Shown here: positions 9,967 through 23,382 of the stretch, piece after piece
Numbering within the stretch: position 1 is the stretch's first letter
Layout of the letters: every line of letters starts with the position of its first letter
Assembly (NCBI GenBank): GCA_963989245.1
Contig: OZ022345.1
Coordinates: 31,896,816-31,960,815, forward strand
Length of the DNA: 64,000 bases
Direction: 5' to 3'
Source of the DNA: Nansenia antarctica
Taxonomy: Eukaryota; Chordata; Actinopteri; Argentiniformes; Microstomatidae
Program-made: the position numbers and the translations under genes
Notes under the pieces: generated by a model
What the model was told of the DNA's origin: nothing
Seen by the model: only the letters and a program-made list of their open reading frames with translations
Databases searched by the model: none

Positions 9967-12900
9967 AGTTAACTAGTGTAGTTAACTAGATAACAATGTA
10001 AAGTAGTGTTCTAGTTAACTAGGTAACAATGTAAAGTAGTGTTCTAGTTAACTAGGTAACAATGTAAAGTAGTGTTCTAGTTAACTAGGTAACAATGTAA
10101 AGTAATGTTCTAGTTAACTAGGTAACAATGTAAAGTAGTGTTCTAGTTAACTAGGTAACAATGTAAAGTAGTGTTGTAGTTAACTAGGTAACAATGTAAA
10201 GTAGTGTTCTAGTTAACTAGGTAACAATGTAGAGTAGTGTTCTAGATAACTAGGTAACAATGTAAAGTAATGTTCTAGTTAACTAGGTAACAATGTAAAG
10301 TAGTGTTGTAGTTAACTAGGTAACAATGTAAAGTAGTGTTCTAGTTAACTAGGTAACAATGTAAAGTAGTTTTCTAGTTAACTAGGTAACAATGTAAAGT
10401 AGTGTTGTAGTTAACTAGGTAACAATGTAAAGTAGTGTTATAGTTAACTAGGTAACAATGTAAAGTAGTGTTGTAGTTAACTAGGTAACAATGTAAAGTA
10501 GTGTTGTAGTTAACTAGGTAACAATGTAAAGTAGTGTTGTAGTTAACTAGGTAACAATGTAAAGTAGTGTTCTAGTTAACTAGGTAACAATGTAAAGTAG
10601 TGTTCTAGTTAACTAGGTAACAATGTAAAGTAGTGTTCTAGTTAACTAGGTAACAATGTAAGTAATGTTCTAGTTAACTAGGTAACAATGTAAAGTAGTG
10701 TTCTAGTTAACTAGGTAACAATGTAAAGTAGTGTTGTAGTTAACTAGGTAACAATGTAAAGTAGTGTTGTAGTTAACTAGGTAACAATGTAAAGTAGTGT
10801 TGTAGTTAACTAGGTAACAATGTAAAGTAGTGTTCTAGTTAACTAGGTAACAATGTAAAGTAGTGTTCTAGTTAACTAGGTAACAATGTAAAGTAGTATT
10901 CTAGTTAACTAGGTAACAATGTAAAGTAGTGTTCTAGTTAACTAGATAACAATGTAAAGTAGTGTTCTAGTTAACTAGGTAACAATGTAAAGTAGTGTTC
11001 TAGTTAACTAGGTAACAATGTAAAGTAGTGTTCTAGTTAACTAGGTAACAATGTAAAGTAATGTTCTAGTTAACTAGGTAACAATGTAAAGTAGTGTTCT
11101 AGTTAACTAGGTAACAATGTAAAGTAGTGTTGTAGTTAACTAGGTAACAATGTAAAGTAGTGTTCTAGTTAACTAGGTAACAATGTAGAGTAGTGTTCTA
11201 GATAACTAGGTAACAATGTAAAGTAGTGTTATAGTTAACTAGGTAACAATGTAAAGTAGTGTTGTAGTTAACTAGGTAACAATGTAAAGTATTGTTCTAG
11301 TTAACTAGGTAACAATGTAAAGTAATGTTCTAGTTAACTAGGTAACAATGTAAAGTAGTGTTCTAGTTAACTAGGTAACAATGTAAAGTAATGTTCTAGT
11401 TAACTAGGTAACAATGTAAAGTAGTGTTCTAGTTAACTAGGTAACAATGTAAAGTAGTGTTGTAGTTAACTAGGTAACAATGTAAAGTAGTGTTGTAGTT
11501 AACTAGGTAACAATGTAAAGTAGTGTTGTAGTTAACTAGGTAACAATGTAAAGTAGTGTTCTAGTTAACTAGGTAACAATGTAAAGTAGTGTTGTAGTTA
11601 ACTAGGTAACAATGTAAAGTAGTGTTGTAGTTAACTAGGTAACAATGTAAAGTAGTGTTGTAGTTAACTAGGTTACAATGTAAAGTAGTGTTGTAGTTAA
11701 CTAGGTAACAATGTAAAGTAGTGTTGTAGTTAACTAGGTAACAATGTAAAGCAGTGTTGTAGTTAACTAGGTAACAATGTAAAGTAGTGTTGTAGTTAAC
11801 TAGGTAACAATGTAAAGTAGTGTTCTAGTTAACTAGGTAACACTGTAAAGTAGTGTTCTAGTTAACTAGGTAACAATGTAAAGTAGTATTCTAGTTAACT
11901 AGGTAACAATGTAAAGTAGTGTTCTAGTTAACTAGATAACAATGTAAAGTAGTGTTCTAGTTAACTAGGTAACAATGTAAAGTAGTGTTCTAGTTAACTA
12001 GGTAACAATGTAAAGTAATGTTCTAGTTAACTAGGTAACAATGTAAAGTAGTGTTCTAGTTAACTAGGTAACAATGTAAAGTAGTGTTCTAGTTAACTAG
12101 GTAACAATGTAAAGTAGTGTTCTAGTTAACTAGGTAACAATGTAGAGTAGTGTTCTAGATAACTAGGTAACAATGTAAAGTAGTGTTGAAGTTAACTAGG
12201 TAACAATGTAAAGTAATGTTGTAGTTAACTAGGTAACAATGTAAAGTAGTGTTCTAGTTAACTAGGTAACAATGTAAAGTAGTGTTGTAGTTAACTAGGT
12301 AACAATGTTAAGTAGTGTTCTAGTTAACTAGGTAACAATGTAGAGTAGTGTTCTAGATAACTAGGTAACAATGTAAAGTAGTGTTATAGTTAACTAGGTA
12401 ACAATGTAAAGTAGTGTTGTAGTTAACTAGGTAACAATGTAAAGTAGTGTTCTAGTTAACTAGGTAACAAGGTAAAGTAGTGTTCTAGTTAACTAGGTAA
12501 CAATGTAAAGTAGTGTTCTAGTTAACTAGGTAACAATGTAAAGTAGTGTTGTAGTTAACTAGGTAACAATGTAAAGTAGTGTTGTAGTTAACTAGGTAAC
12601 AATGTAAAGTAGTGTTGTAGTTAAATAGGTAACAATGTAAAGTAGTGTTCTAGTTAACTAGGTAACAATGTAAAGTAGTGTTGTAGTTAACTAGGTAACA
12701 ATGTAAAGTAGTGTTGTAGTTAACTAGGTAACAATGTAAAGTAGTGTTCTAGTTAACTAGGTAACAATGTAAAGTAGTGTTGTAGTTAACTAGGTAACAA
12801 TGTAAAGTAGTGTTCTAGTTAACTAGGTAACAATGTAAAGTAGTGTTGTAGTTAACTAGGTAACAATGTAAAGTAGTGTTCTAGTTAACTAGGTAACAAT

Positions 12901-14537
12901 GTAAAGTTATGTTCTAGTTAACTAGGTAACAATGTAAAGTAGTGTTCTAGTTAACTAGGTTACAATGTAAAGTAGTGTTGTAGTTAACTAGGTAACAATG
13001 TAAAGTAGTGTTGTAGTTAACTAGGTAACAATGTAAAGTAGTGTTGTAGTTAACTAGGTAACAATGTAAAGTAGTGTTGTAGTTAACTAGGTAACAATGT
13101 AAAGTAGTGTTGTAGTTAACTAGGTAACAATGTAAAGTAGTGTTCTAGTTAACTAGGTAACAATGTAAAGTAGTGTTGAAGTTAACTAGGTAACAATGTA
13201 AAGTAATGTTGTAGTTAACTAGGTAACAATGTAAAGTAGTGTTCTAGTTAACTAGGTAACAATGTAAAGTAGTGTTCTAGTTAACTAGGTAACAATGTAA
13301 AGTAGTGTTCTAGTTAACTAGGTAACAATGTAGAGTAGTGTTCTAGATAACTAGGTAACAATGTAAAGTAGTGTTATAGTTAACTAGGTAACAATGTAAA
13401 GTAGTGTTGTAGTTAACTAGGTAACAATGTAAAGTAGTGTTCTAGTTAACTAGGTAACAAGGTAAAGTAGTGTTCTAGTTAACTAGGTAACAATGTAAAG
13501 TAGTGTTCTAGTTAACTAGGTAACAATGTAAAGTAGTGTTCTAGTTAACTAGCTAACAATGTAAAGTAGTGTTGTAGTTAACTAGGTAACAATGTAAAGT
13601 AGTGTTGTAGTTAACTAGGTAACAATGTAAAGTAGTGTTGTAGTTAACTAGGTAACAATGTAAAGTACTGTTGTAGTTAACTAGGTAACAATGTAAAGTA
13701 GTGTTGTAGTTAACTAGGTAACAATGTAAAGTAGTGTTGTAGTTAACTAGGTAACAATGTAAAGTAGTGTTGTAGTTAACTAGGTAACTATGTAAAGTAG
13801 TGTTGTAGTTAACTAGGTAACAATGTAAAGTAGTGTTCTAGTTAACTAGGTAACAATGTAAAGTAGTGTTGTAGTTAACTAGGTAACAATGTAAAGTAGT
13901 GTTCTAGTTAACTAGGTAACAATGTAAAGTAGTGTTCTAGTTAACTAGGTAACAATGTAAAGTAGTTTTCTAGTTAACTAGGTAACAATGTAAAGTAGTG
14001 TTGTAGTTAACTAGGTAACAATGTAAAGTAGTGTTATAGTTAACTAGGTAACAATGTAAAGTAGTGTTGTAGTTAACTAGGTAACAATGTAAAGTAGTGT
14101 TATAGTTAACTAGGTAACAATGTAAAGTAGTGTTGTAGTTAACTAGGTAACAATGTAAAGTATTGTTCTAGTTAACTAGGTAACAATGTAAAGTAGTGTT
14201 CTAGTTAACTAGGTAACAATGTAAAGTAGTGTTCTAGTTAACTAGGTAACAATGTAAAGTAATGTTCTAGTTAACTAGGTAACAATGTAAAGTAGTGTTC
14301 TAGTTAACTAGGTAACAATGTAAAGTAGTGTTGTAGTTAACTAGGTAACAATGTAAAGTAGTGTTGTAGTTAACTAGGTAACAATGTAAAGTAGTGTTGT
14401 AGTTAACTAGGTAACAATGTAAAGTAGTGTTCTAGTTAACTAGGTAACAATGTAAAGTAGTGTTCTAGTTAACTAGGTAACAATGTAAAGTAGTATTCTA
14501 GTTAACTAGGTAACAATGTAAAGTAGTGTTCTAGTTA
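9967..14537. repeat. 33-bp satellite array, block 3
   Basis: The block begins with an irregular junction (AGTTAACTAGTG then a normal monomer) that is repeated at the 5' end of every LINE copy. It includes marker variants: a 1-nt-deleted monomer at 10655 (AATGTAAGTA), CACTG at 11841, and GTTGAAG at 12185 and 13175 (990 bp apart). No gene or RNA was seen. Confidence 0.98.
12185..14164. repeat. 990-bp higher-order repeat (30 monomers)
   Basis: GTTGAAG-bearing monomers lie at 12185 and 13175, and in the duplicated block at 18501 and 19491, each pair 990 bp apart (30 x 33). Neighbouring variants follow in the same order. The outer limits are approximate. Confidence 0.75.
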
Positions 14538-16282
14538 GATAGATAGATAGATAGATATACTTTATTTGTCATTGCTACAGTACAGGTACCAAACAACGAA
14601 ATTTAGGAGGGGAGGCTCCCCTGGTGTTTAGGAAAGGAAAAAGAAACACATTTTAGAAAAAGCATAGATGCATAAAATCACAAGAAGGTAAGGAGCTGGT
14701 TTACATCAATAGAGGCTATGTACACAATCCACTGTACTATACTGCACAGATAGTCAACTAGGGTTGTCATATTTCACAAGAAAGTATTTTTTCACATTTT
14801 TTTAAAGTGTCACAGTTTGCAGGCTTGAAAATGTACATGTTTGTGCCTCAGCACTAGCTGCCATACAATCCGTCCGGACTGTCCTGGGCCCAGAACTTAG
14901 GCCTTTTCTGTGTTCAGGGCCTTGACGGCCCTGTGGTAGAAGCTGTCCTTCAGTCTGTTTGTCTTAGCGGCCGGGGTCCTGTACCTCCTGTTCGAGGGCA
15001 GCTTGACAAAGTGTTCGTGCCCAGGGTGGGTCGGGTCCTTGGAGATCTTGGAGGCCCTCCTGAGACAGCGTGTTTTGTACAGCTCCTCCAGAGAGGGGAG
15101 GGGGGCACCGGTGATCTTCTGTGCTGTTCTCACGACTCTCTGTAGCTCGCTTCTCTCCGCTGCCGTGCAGCTGTGGAACCAGTTGGAGATGCCGAAGGTG
15201 AGGATGCTCTCCACTGCGCCGTGGTAGAAGGCCACCAGCATCTCCGTCTTGCTGTGTTGTTTCTTGAGGCATCTCAGGGTGTATAGCCGCTGTTGTGCCC
15301 TCTTGATGGTGCCTTTAGTGTTGTCCTTCCAGGCCAGGTCATCCCGCATGTTGTGTCCCAGGAATCGGAGGTTTGAGACTATCTCCACGCTCTCTCCGTC
15401 GATGAGCAGGGGCAGGATCTCGGACTTTTTCCTCCTGAAGTCTACGATGAATTCCTGGGTCTTTGACTTGTTTAGCAGCAGGTTGTTAACCTTGCACAGC
15501 TTGCTCAATTGCTCTACCTCATCCCTGTACGCCGCCTCGTCCCCCCCCGAGATACATCCCACCACGGTGGTGTCGTCTGCAAACTTTACGATGTAGTTGC
15601 TGGGGTGGATGGGGGTGAAGTCGTGGGTGTAGAGGTTGTAGAAGATGGGGCTTAGCACGCAGCCCTGGGGTGACCCAGTGCTGAGGCTGAGGGCTGTGGA
15701 GGTGTGGGGGCCCACCCGCACCCTCTGGGAGCGGTCGGTCAGGAAGTCCTTGATCCACGCACATATAGAGTGTGATAGACCCAGGTCTAGTAGTTTGGTC
15801 ACTAGCCTGTCTGGAAGGATGGTGTTAAAGGCGGAGCTGAAGTCCACGAAGAGCAGTCTCGCGTAGCTGTTTCCCCTCTCCAGGTGGGATAGAGTGGCGT
15901 GGAGTGTCGTCGCTATGGCGTCCTCTGTGGACCTGTGGGCTCTGTAGGCGAACTGGTATGGATCCAGGTTGGGCGGGAGGCGTGTGAGTATGTGGGCCCG
16001 GACTAGTTTCTCGAAGCACTTCATGATGATTGGTGTGAGTGCCACCGGGCGGTAGTCGTTTAGGCAGCTCACCGTGCTTTTCTTCGGGACTGGGATGATA
16101 GTTGAGGTTTTCAGGCAGGGTGGGACGGTGGCCTGGGACAGGGACTGGTTAAAGATGTTGGTGAAAACCCCGGCCAGCTGGTCGGCGCAGTCTCTCAGCA
16201 CCCGTCCCAGGACGCCATCCGGCCCCGAGGCTTTCCTGGGGTCCACCGCCTTCAGTACGCGTCTCACCTCGTGCTCTGTGAG
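14538..16282 (-). mobile_element. 5'-truncated CR1/L2-like LINE, copy 2
   Basis: By eye this is identical to copy 1 over its full length, with the same truncation point, tail and satellite junctions on both sides. It arose by duplication of a satellite-plus-LINE block, not by a second retrotransposition. Confidence 0.93.
14897..16282 (-). CDS. LINE reverse transcriptase ORF2 fragment, copy 2
   Basis: The same 461-codon open 3' portion of ORF2 as copy 1, with an identical predicted protein and intact SPQG and FADD motifs. There is no start codon of its own and no promoter. The frame has no stop, which is more simply explained by recent block duplication than by selection on the protein. Confidence 0.9.
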   Translation of the reverse strand, partial: LTEHEVRRVLKAVDPRKASGPDGVLGRVLRDCADQLAGVFTNIFNQSLSQATVPPCLKTSTIIPVPKKSTVSCLNDYRPVALTPIIMKCFEKLVRAHILTRLPPNLDPYQFAYRAHRSTEDAIATTLHATLSHLERGNSYARLLFVDFSSAFNTILPDRLVTKLLDLGLSHSICAWIKDFLTDRSQRVRVGPHTSTALSLSTGSPQGCVLSPIFYNLYTHDFTPIHPSNYIVKFADDTTVVGCISGGDEAAYRDEVEQLSKLCKVNNLLLNKSKTQEFIVDFRRKKSEILPLLIDGESVEIVSNLRFLGHNMRDDLAWKDNTKGTIKRAQQRLYTLRCLKKQHSKTEMLVAFYHGAVESILTFGISNWFHSCTAAERSELQRVVRTAQKITGAPLPSLEELYKTRCLRRASKISKDPTHPGHEHFVKLPSNRRYRTPAAKTNRLKDSFYHRAVKALNTEKA

Positions 16283-19200
16283 AGTTAACTAGTGTAGTTA
16301 ACTAGATAACAATGTAAAGTAGTGTTCTAGTTAACTAGGTAACAATGTAAAGTAGTGTTCTAGTTAACTAGGTAACAATGTAAAGTAGTGTTCTAGTTAA
16401 CTAGGTAACAATGTAAAGTAATGTTCTAGTTAACTAGGTAACAATGTAAAGTAGTGTTCTAGTTAACTAGGTAACAATGTAAAGTAGTGTTGTAGTTAAC
16501 TAGGTAACAATGTAAAGTAGTGTTCTAGTTAACTAGGTAACAATGTAGAGTAGTGTTCTAGATAACTAGGTAACAATGTAAAGTAATGTTCTAGTTAACT
16601 AGGTAACAATGTAAAGTAGTGTTGTAGTTAACTAGGTAACAATGTAAAGTAGTGTTCTAGTTAACTAGGTAACAATGTAAAGTAGTTTTCTAGTTAACTA
16701 GGTAACAATGTAAAGTAGTGTTGTAGTTAACTAGGTAACAATGTAAAGTAGTGTTATAGTTAACTAGGTAACAATGTAAAGTAGTGTTGTAGTTAACTAG
16801 GTAACAATGTAAAGTAGTGTTGTAGTTAACTAGGTAACAATGTAAAGTAGTGTTGTAGTTAACTAGGTAACAATGTAAAGTAGTGTTCTAGTTAACTAGG
16901 TAACAATGTAAAGTAGTGTTCTAGTTAACTAGGTAACAATGTAAAGTAGTGTTCTAGTTAACTAGGTAACAATGTAAGTAATGTTCTAGTTAACTAGGTA
17001 ACAATGTAAAGTAGTGTTCTAGTTAACTAGGTAACAATGTAAAGTAGTGTTGTAGTTAACTAGGTAACAATGTAAAGTAGTGTTGTAGTTAACTAGGTAA
17101 CAATGTAAAGTAGTGTTGTAGTTAACTAGGTAACAATGTAAAGTAGTGTTCTAGTTAACTAGGTAACAATGTAAAGTAGTGTTCTAGTTAACTAGGTAAC
17201 AATGTAAAGTAGTATTCTAGTTAACTAGGTAACAATGTAAAGTAGTGTTCTAGTTAACTAGATAACAATGTAAAGTAGTGTTCTAGTTAACTAGGTAACA
17301 ATGTAAAGTAGTGTTCTAGTTAACTAGGTAACAATGTAAAGTAGTGTTCTAGTTAACTAGGTAACAATGTAAAGTAATGTTCTAGTTAACTAGGTAACAA
17401 TGTAAAGTAGTGTTCTAGTTAACTAGGTAACAATGTAAAGTAGTGTTGTAGTTAACTAGGTAACAATGTAAAGTAGTGTTCTAGTTAACTAGGTAACAAT
17501 GTAGAGTAGTGTTCTAGATAACTAGGTAACAATGTAAAGTAGTGTTATAGTTAACTAGGTAACAATGTAAAGTAGTGTTGTAGTTAACTAGGTAACAATG
17601 TAAAGTATTGTTCTAGTTAACTAGGTAACAATGTAAAGTAATGTTCTAGTTAACTAGGTAACAATGTAAAGTAGTGTTCTAGTTAACTAGGTAACAATGT
17701 AAAGTAATGTTCTAGTTAACTAGGTAACAATGTAAAGTAGTGTTCTAGTTAACTAGGTAACAATGTAAAGTAGTGTTGTAGTTAACTAGGTAACAATGTA
17801 AAGTAGTGTTGTAGTTAACTAGGTAACAATGTAAAGTAGTGTTGTAGTTAACTAGGTAACAATGTAAAGTAGTGTTCTAGTTAACTAGGTAACAATGTAA
17901 AGTAGTGTTGTAGTTAACTAGGTAACAATGTAAAGTAGTGTTGTAGTTAACTAGGTAACAATGTAAAGTAGTGTTGTAGTTAACTAGGTTACAATGTAAA
18001 GTAGTGTTGTAGTTAACTAGGTAACAATGTAAAGTAGTGTTGTAGTTAACTAGGTAACAATGTAAAGCAGTGTTGTAGTTAACTAGGTAACAATGTAAAG
18101 TAGTGTTGTAGTTAACTAGGTAACAATGTAAAGTAGTGTTCTAGTTAACTAGGTAACACTGTAAAGTAGTGTTCTAGTTAACTAGGTAACAATGTAAAGT
18201 AGTATTCTAGTTAACTAGGTAACAATGTAAAGTAGTGTTCTAGTTAACTAGATAACAATGTAAAGTAGTGTTCTAGTTAACTAGGTAACAATGTAAAGTA
18301 GTGTTCTAGTTAACTAGGTAACAATGTAAAGTAATGTTCTAGTTAACTAGGTAACAATGTAAAGTAGTGTTCTAGTTAACTAGGTAACAATGTAAAGTAG
18401 TGTTCTAGTTAACTAGGTAACAATGTAAAGTAGTGTTCTAGTTAACTAGGTAACAATGTAGAGTAGTGTTCTAGATAACTAGGTAACAATGTAAAGTAGT
18501 GTTGAAGTTAACTAGGTAACAATGTAAAGTAATGTTGTAGTTAACTAGGTAACAATGTAAAGTAGTGTTCTAGTTAACTAGGTAACAATGTAAAGTAGTG
18601 TTGTAGTTAACTAGGTAACAATGTTAAGTAGTGTTCTAGTTAACTAGGTAACAATGTAGAGTAGTGTTCTAGATAACTAGGTAACAATGTAAAGTAGTGT
18701 TATAGTTAACTAGGTAACAATGTAAAGTAGTGTTGTAGTTAACTAGGTAACAATGTAAAGTAGTGTTCTAGTTAACTAGGTAACAAGGTAAAGTAGTGTT
18801 CTAGTTAACTAGGTAACAATGTAAAGTAGTGTTCTAGTTAACTAGGTAACAATGTAAAGTAGTGTTGTAGTTAACTAGGTAACAATGTAAAGTAGTGTTG
18901 TAGTTAACTAGGTAACAATGTAAAGTAGTGTTGTAGTTAAATAGGTAACAATGTAAAGTAGTGTTCTAGTTAACTAGGTAACAATGTAAAGTAGTGTTGT
19001 AGTTAACTAGGTAACAATGTAAAGTAGTGTTGTAGTTAACTAGGTAACAATGTAAAGTAGTGTTCTAGTTAACTAGGTAACAATGTAAAGTAGTGTTGTA
19101 GTTAACTAGGTAACAATGTAAAGTAGTGTTCTAGTTAACTAGGTAACAATGTAAAGTAGTGTTGTAGTTAACTAGGTAACAATGTAAAGTAGTGTTCTAG

Positions 19201-21637
19201 TTAACTAGGTAACAATGTAAAGTTATGTTCTAGTTAACTAGGTAACAATGTAAAGTAGTGTTCTAGTTAACTAGGTTACAATGTAAAGTAGTGTTGTAGT
19301 TAACTAGGTAACAATGTAAAGTAGTGTTGTAGTTAACTAGGTAACAATGTAAAGTAGTGTTGTAGTTAACTAGGTAACAATGTAAAGTAGTGTTGTAGTT
19401 AACTAGGTAACAATGTAAAGTAGTGTTGTAGTTAACTAGGTAACAATGTAAAGTAGTGTTCTAGTTAACTAGGTAACAATGTAAAGTAGTGTTGAAGTTA
19501 ACTAGGTAACAATGTAAAGTAATGTTGTAGTTAACTAGGTAACAATGTAAAGTAGTGTTCTAGTTAACTAGGTAACAATGTAAAGTAGTGTTCTAGTTAA
19601 CTAGGTAACAATGTAAAGTAGTGTTCTAGTTAACTAGGTAACAATGTAGAGTAGTGTTCTAGATAACTAGGTAACAATGTAAAGTAGTGTTATAGTTAAC
19701 TAGGTAACAATGTAAAGTAGTGTTGTAGTTAACTAGGTAACAATGTAAAGTAGTGTTCTAGTTAACTAGGTAACAAGGTAAAGTAGTGTTCTAGTTAACT
19801 AGGTAACAATGTAAAGTAGTGTTCTAGTTAACTAGGTAACAATGTAAAGTAGTGTTCTAGTTAACTAGGTAACAATGTAAAGTAGTGTTCTAGTTAACTA
19901 GGTAACAATGTAAAGTAGTGTTGTAGTTAACTAGGTAACAATGTAAAGTAGTGTTGTAGTTAACTAGGTAACAATGTAAAGTAGTGTTGTAGTTAACTAG
20001 GTAACAATGTAAAGTAGTGTTCTAGTTAACTAGGTAACAATGTAAAGTAGTGTTGTAGTTAACTAGGTAACAATGTAAAGTAGTGTTGTAGTTAACTAGG
20101 TAACAATGTAAAGTAGTGTTCTAGTTAACTAGGTAACAATGTAAAGTAGTGTTGTAGTTAACTAGGTAACAATGTAAAGTAGTGTTCTAGTTAACTAGGT
20201 AACAATGTAAAGTAGTGTTCTAGTTAACTAGGTAACAATGTAAAGTAGTGTTCTAGTTAACTAGGTAACAATGTAAAGTTATGTTCTAGTTAACTAGGTA
20301 ACAATGTAAAGTAGTGTTCTAGTTAACTAGGTTACAATGTAAAGTAGTGTTGTAGTTAACTAGGTAACAATGTAAAGTAGTGTTCTAGTTAACTAGGTAA
20401 CAATGTAAAGTAGTGTTCTAGTTAACTAGGTAACAATGTAAAGTAGTGTTCTAGTTAACTAGGTAACAATGTAAAGTTATGTTCTAGTTAACTAGGTAAC
20501 AATGTAAAGTAGTGTTCTAGTTAACTAGGTTACAATGTAAAGTAGTGTTGTAGTTAACTAGGTAACAATGTAAAGTAGTGTTCTAGTTAACTAGGTAACA
20601 ATGTAAAGTAGTGTTCTAGTTAACTAGGTAACAATGTAAAGTAGTGTTGTAGTTAACTAGGTAACAATATAAAGTAATGTTCTAGTTAACTAGGTAACAA
20701 TGTAAAGTAGTGTTCTAGTTAACTAGGTAACAATGTAAAGTAGTGTTGTAGTTAACAATGTAAAGTAGTGTTGTAGTTAACTAGGTAACAAATGTAAAGT
20801 AGTGTTGTAGTTAACTAGGTAACAATGTAAAGTAGTGTTGTAGTTAACTAGGTAACAATGTAAAGTAGTGTTGTAGTTAACTAGGTAACAATGTAAAGTA
20901 GTGTTGTAGTTAACTAGGTAACAATGTAAAGTAGTGTTCTAGTTAACTAGGTAACAATGTAAAGCAGTGTTGTAGTTAACTAGGTAACAATGTAAAGTAG
21001 TGTTCTAGTTAACTAGGTAACAATGTAAAGTCGTGTTGTAGTTAACTAGGTAACAATGTAAAGTAGTGTTCTAGTTAACTAGGTAACAAGGTAAAGTAGT
21101 GTTCTAGTTAACTAGGTAACAATGTAAAGTAGTGTTCTAGTTAACTAGGTAACAATGTAAAGTAGTGTTGTAGTTAACTAGGTAACAATGTAAAGTAGTG
21201 TTGTAGTTAACTAGGTAACAATGTAAAGTAGTGTTGTAGTAACTAGGTAACAATGTAAAGTAGTGTTCTAGTTAACTAGGTAACAATGTAAAGTAGTGTT
21301 CTAGTTAACTAGGTAACAATGTAAAGTAGTGTTCTAGTTAACTAGGTAACAATGTAAAGTAATGTTCTAGTTAACTAGGTAACAATGTAAAGTAGTGTTC
21401 TAGTTAACTAGGTAACAATGTAAAGTAGTGTTGTAGTTAACTAGGTAACAATGTAAAGTAGTGTTGTAGTTAACTAGGTAACAATGTAAAGTAGTGTTGT
21501 AGTTAACTAGGTAACAATGTAAAGTAGTGTTCTAGTTAACTAGGTAACAATGTAAAGTAGTGTTCTAGTTAACTAGGTAACAATGTAAAGTAGTATTCTA
21601 GTTAACTAGGTAACAATGTAAAGTAGTGTTCTAGTTA
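16283..21637. repeat. 33-bp satellite array, block 4
   Basis: Same monomer. The first ~3.7 kb mirrors block 3 at +6,316 bp. Later sequence has several GTTATG...GTTACAATG monomer pairs and an 8-bp-deleted monomer near 20752. A CAAATG insertion lies near 20790 and a 1-nt deletion (GTAGTAAC) near 21238. No gene was seen. Confidence 0.98.
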
Positions 21638-23382
21638 GATAGATAGATAGATAGATATACTTTATTTGTCATTGCTACAGTACAGGTACCAAACAACGAA
21701 ATTTAGGAGGGGAGGCTCCCCTGGTGTTTAGGAAAGGAAAAAGAAACACATTTTAGAAAAAGCATAGATGCATAAAATCACAAGAAGGTAAGGAGCTGGT
21801 TTACATCAATAGAGGCTATGTACACAATCCACTGTACTATACTGCACCGATAGTCAACTAGGGTTGTCATATTTCACAAGAAAGTATTTTTTCACATTTT
21901 TTTAAAGTGTCACAGTTTGCAGGCTTGAAAATGTACATGTTTGTGCCTCAGCACTAGCTGCCATACAATCCGTCCGGACTGTCCTGGGCCCAGAACTTAG
22001 GCCTTTTCTGTGTTCAGGGCCTTGACGGCCCTGTGGTAGAAGCTGTCCTTCAGTCTGTTTGTCTTAGCGGCCGGGGTCCTGTACCTCCTGTTCGAGAGCA
22101 GCTTGACAAAGTGTTCGTTCCCAGGGTGGGTCGGGTCCTTGGAGATCTTGGAGGCCCTCCTGAGACAGCGTGTTTTGTACAGCTCCTCCAGAGAGGGGAG
22201 GGGGGCACCGGTGATCTTCTGTGCTGTTCTCACGACTCTCTGTAGCTCGCTTCTCTCCGCTGCCGTGCAGCTGTGGAACCAGTTGGAGATGCCGAAGGTG
22301 AGGATGCTCTCCACTGCGCCGTGGTAGAAGGCCACCAGCATCTCCGTCTTGCTGTGTTGTTTCTTGAGGCATCTCAGGGTGTATAGCCGCTGTTGTGCCC
22401 TCTTGATGGTGCCTTTAGTGTTGTCCTTCCAGGCCAGGTCATCCCGCATGTTGTGTCCCAGGAATCGGAGGTTTGAGACTATCTCCACGCTCTCTCCGTC
22501 GATGAGCAGGGGCAGGATCTCGGACTTTTTCCTCCTGAAGTCTACGATGAATTCCTGGGTCTTTGACTTGTTTAGCAGCAGGTTGTTAACCTTGCACAGC
22601 TTGCTCAATTGCTCTACCTCATCCCTGTACGCCGCCTCGTCCCCCCCCGAGATACATCCCACCACGGTGGTGTCGTCTGCAAACTTTACGATGTAGTTGC
22701 TGGGGTGGATGGGGGTGAAGTCGTGGGTGTAGAGGTTGTAGAAGATGGGGCTTAGCACGCAGCCCTGGGGTGACCCAGTGCTGAGGCTGAGGGCTGTGGA
22801 GGTGTGGGGGCCCACCCGCACCCTCTGGGAGCGGTCGGTCAGGAAGTCCTTGATCCACGCACATATAGAGTGTGATAGACCCAGGTCTAGTAGTTTGGTC
22901 ACTAGCCTGTCTGGAAGGATGGTGTTAAAGGCGGAGCTGAAGTCCACGAAGAGCAGTCTCGCGTAGCTGTTTCCCCTCTCCAGGTGGGATAGAGTGGCGT
23001 GGAGTGTCGTCGCTATGGCGTCCTCTGTGGACCTGTGGGCTCTGTAGGCGAACTGGTATGGATCCAGGTTGGGCGGGAGGCGTGTGAGTATGTGGGCCCG
23101 GACTAGTTTCTCGAAGCACTTCATGATGATTGGTGTGAGTGCCACCGGGCGGTAGTCGTTTAGGCAGCTCACCGTGCTTTTCTTCGGGACTGGGATGATA
23201 GTTGAGGTTTTCAGGCAGGGTGGGACGGTGGCCTGGGACAGGGACTGGTTAAAGATGTTGGTGAAAACCCCGGCCAGCTGGTCGGCGCAGTCTCTCAGCA
23301 CCCGTCCCAGGACGCCATCCGGCCCCGAGGCTTTCCTGGGGTCCACCGCCTTCAGTACGCGTCTCACCTCGTGCTCTGTGAG
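21638..23382 (-). mobile_element. 5'-truncated CR1/L2-like LINE, copy 3
   Basis: The same fragment and junctions as copies 1 and 2. Three substitutions were noted by eye: C for A at 21847 in the 3' UTR, A for G at 22096, and T for G at 22118. It is the most diverged of the three, in line with its different spacing (7,100 bp). Confidence 0.93.
21997..23382 (-). CDS. LINE reverse transcriptase ORF2 fragment, copy 3
   Basis: A 461-codon open fragment matching the other two except for two amino-acid changes near the C-terminus (HPGHEH to HPGNEH, and KLPSNRR to KLLSNRR). The catalytic FADD and SPQG are unchanged. It is 5'-truncated and lacks endonuclease. Confidence 0.9.
   Translation of the reverse strand, partial: LTEHEVRRVLKAVDPRKASGPDGVLGRVLRDCADQLAGVFTNIFNQSLSQATVPPCLKTSTIIPVPKKSTVSCLNDYRPVALTPIIMKCFEKLVRAHILTRLPPNLDPYQFAYRAHRSTEDAIATTLHATLSHLERGNSYARLLFVDFSSAFNTILPDRLVTKLLDLGLSHSICAWIKDFLTDRSQRVRVGPHTSTALSLSTGSPQGCVLSPIFYNLYTHDFTPIHPSNYIVKFADDTTVVGCISGGDEAAYRDEVEQLSKLCKVNNLLLNKSKTQEFIVDFRRKKSEILPLLIDGESVEIVSNLRFLGHNMRDDLAWKDNTKGTIKRAQQRLYTLRCLKKQHSKTEMLVAFYHGAVESILTFGISNWFHSCTAAERSELQRVVRTAQKITGAPLPSLEELYKTRCLRRASKISKDPTHPGNEHFVKLLSNRRYRTPAAKTNRLKDSFYHRAVKALNTEKA

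Larger units (their letters stand above)
7351..19982. repeat. 6,316-bp tandem block (satellite plus LINE), two copies
   Basis: Markers repeat at an exact 6,316-bp offset on both sides of the LINE: 7351/13667, 7471/13787, the LINE tail 8222/14538, the 1-nt-deleted monomer 10655/16971, CACTG 11841/18157, and GTTGAAG 12185/18501 and 13175/19491. Start and end are minimum limits from the markers used. A third, diverged copy follows at a 7,100-bp offset. Confidence 0.92.

Noticed and set aside
8617..9976. Several plus- and minus-frame open frames of 60-115 codons over the LINE copies
   Set aside because: They overlap the reverse-transcriptase frame and recur identically in all three copies as shadows of its composition.
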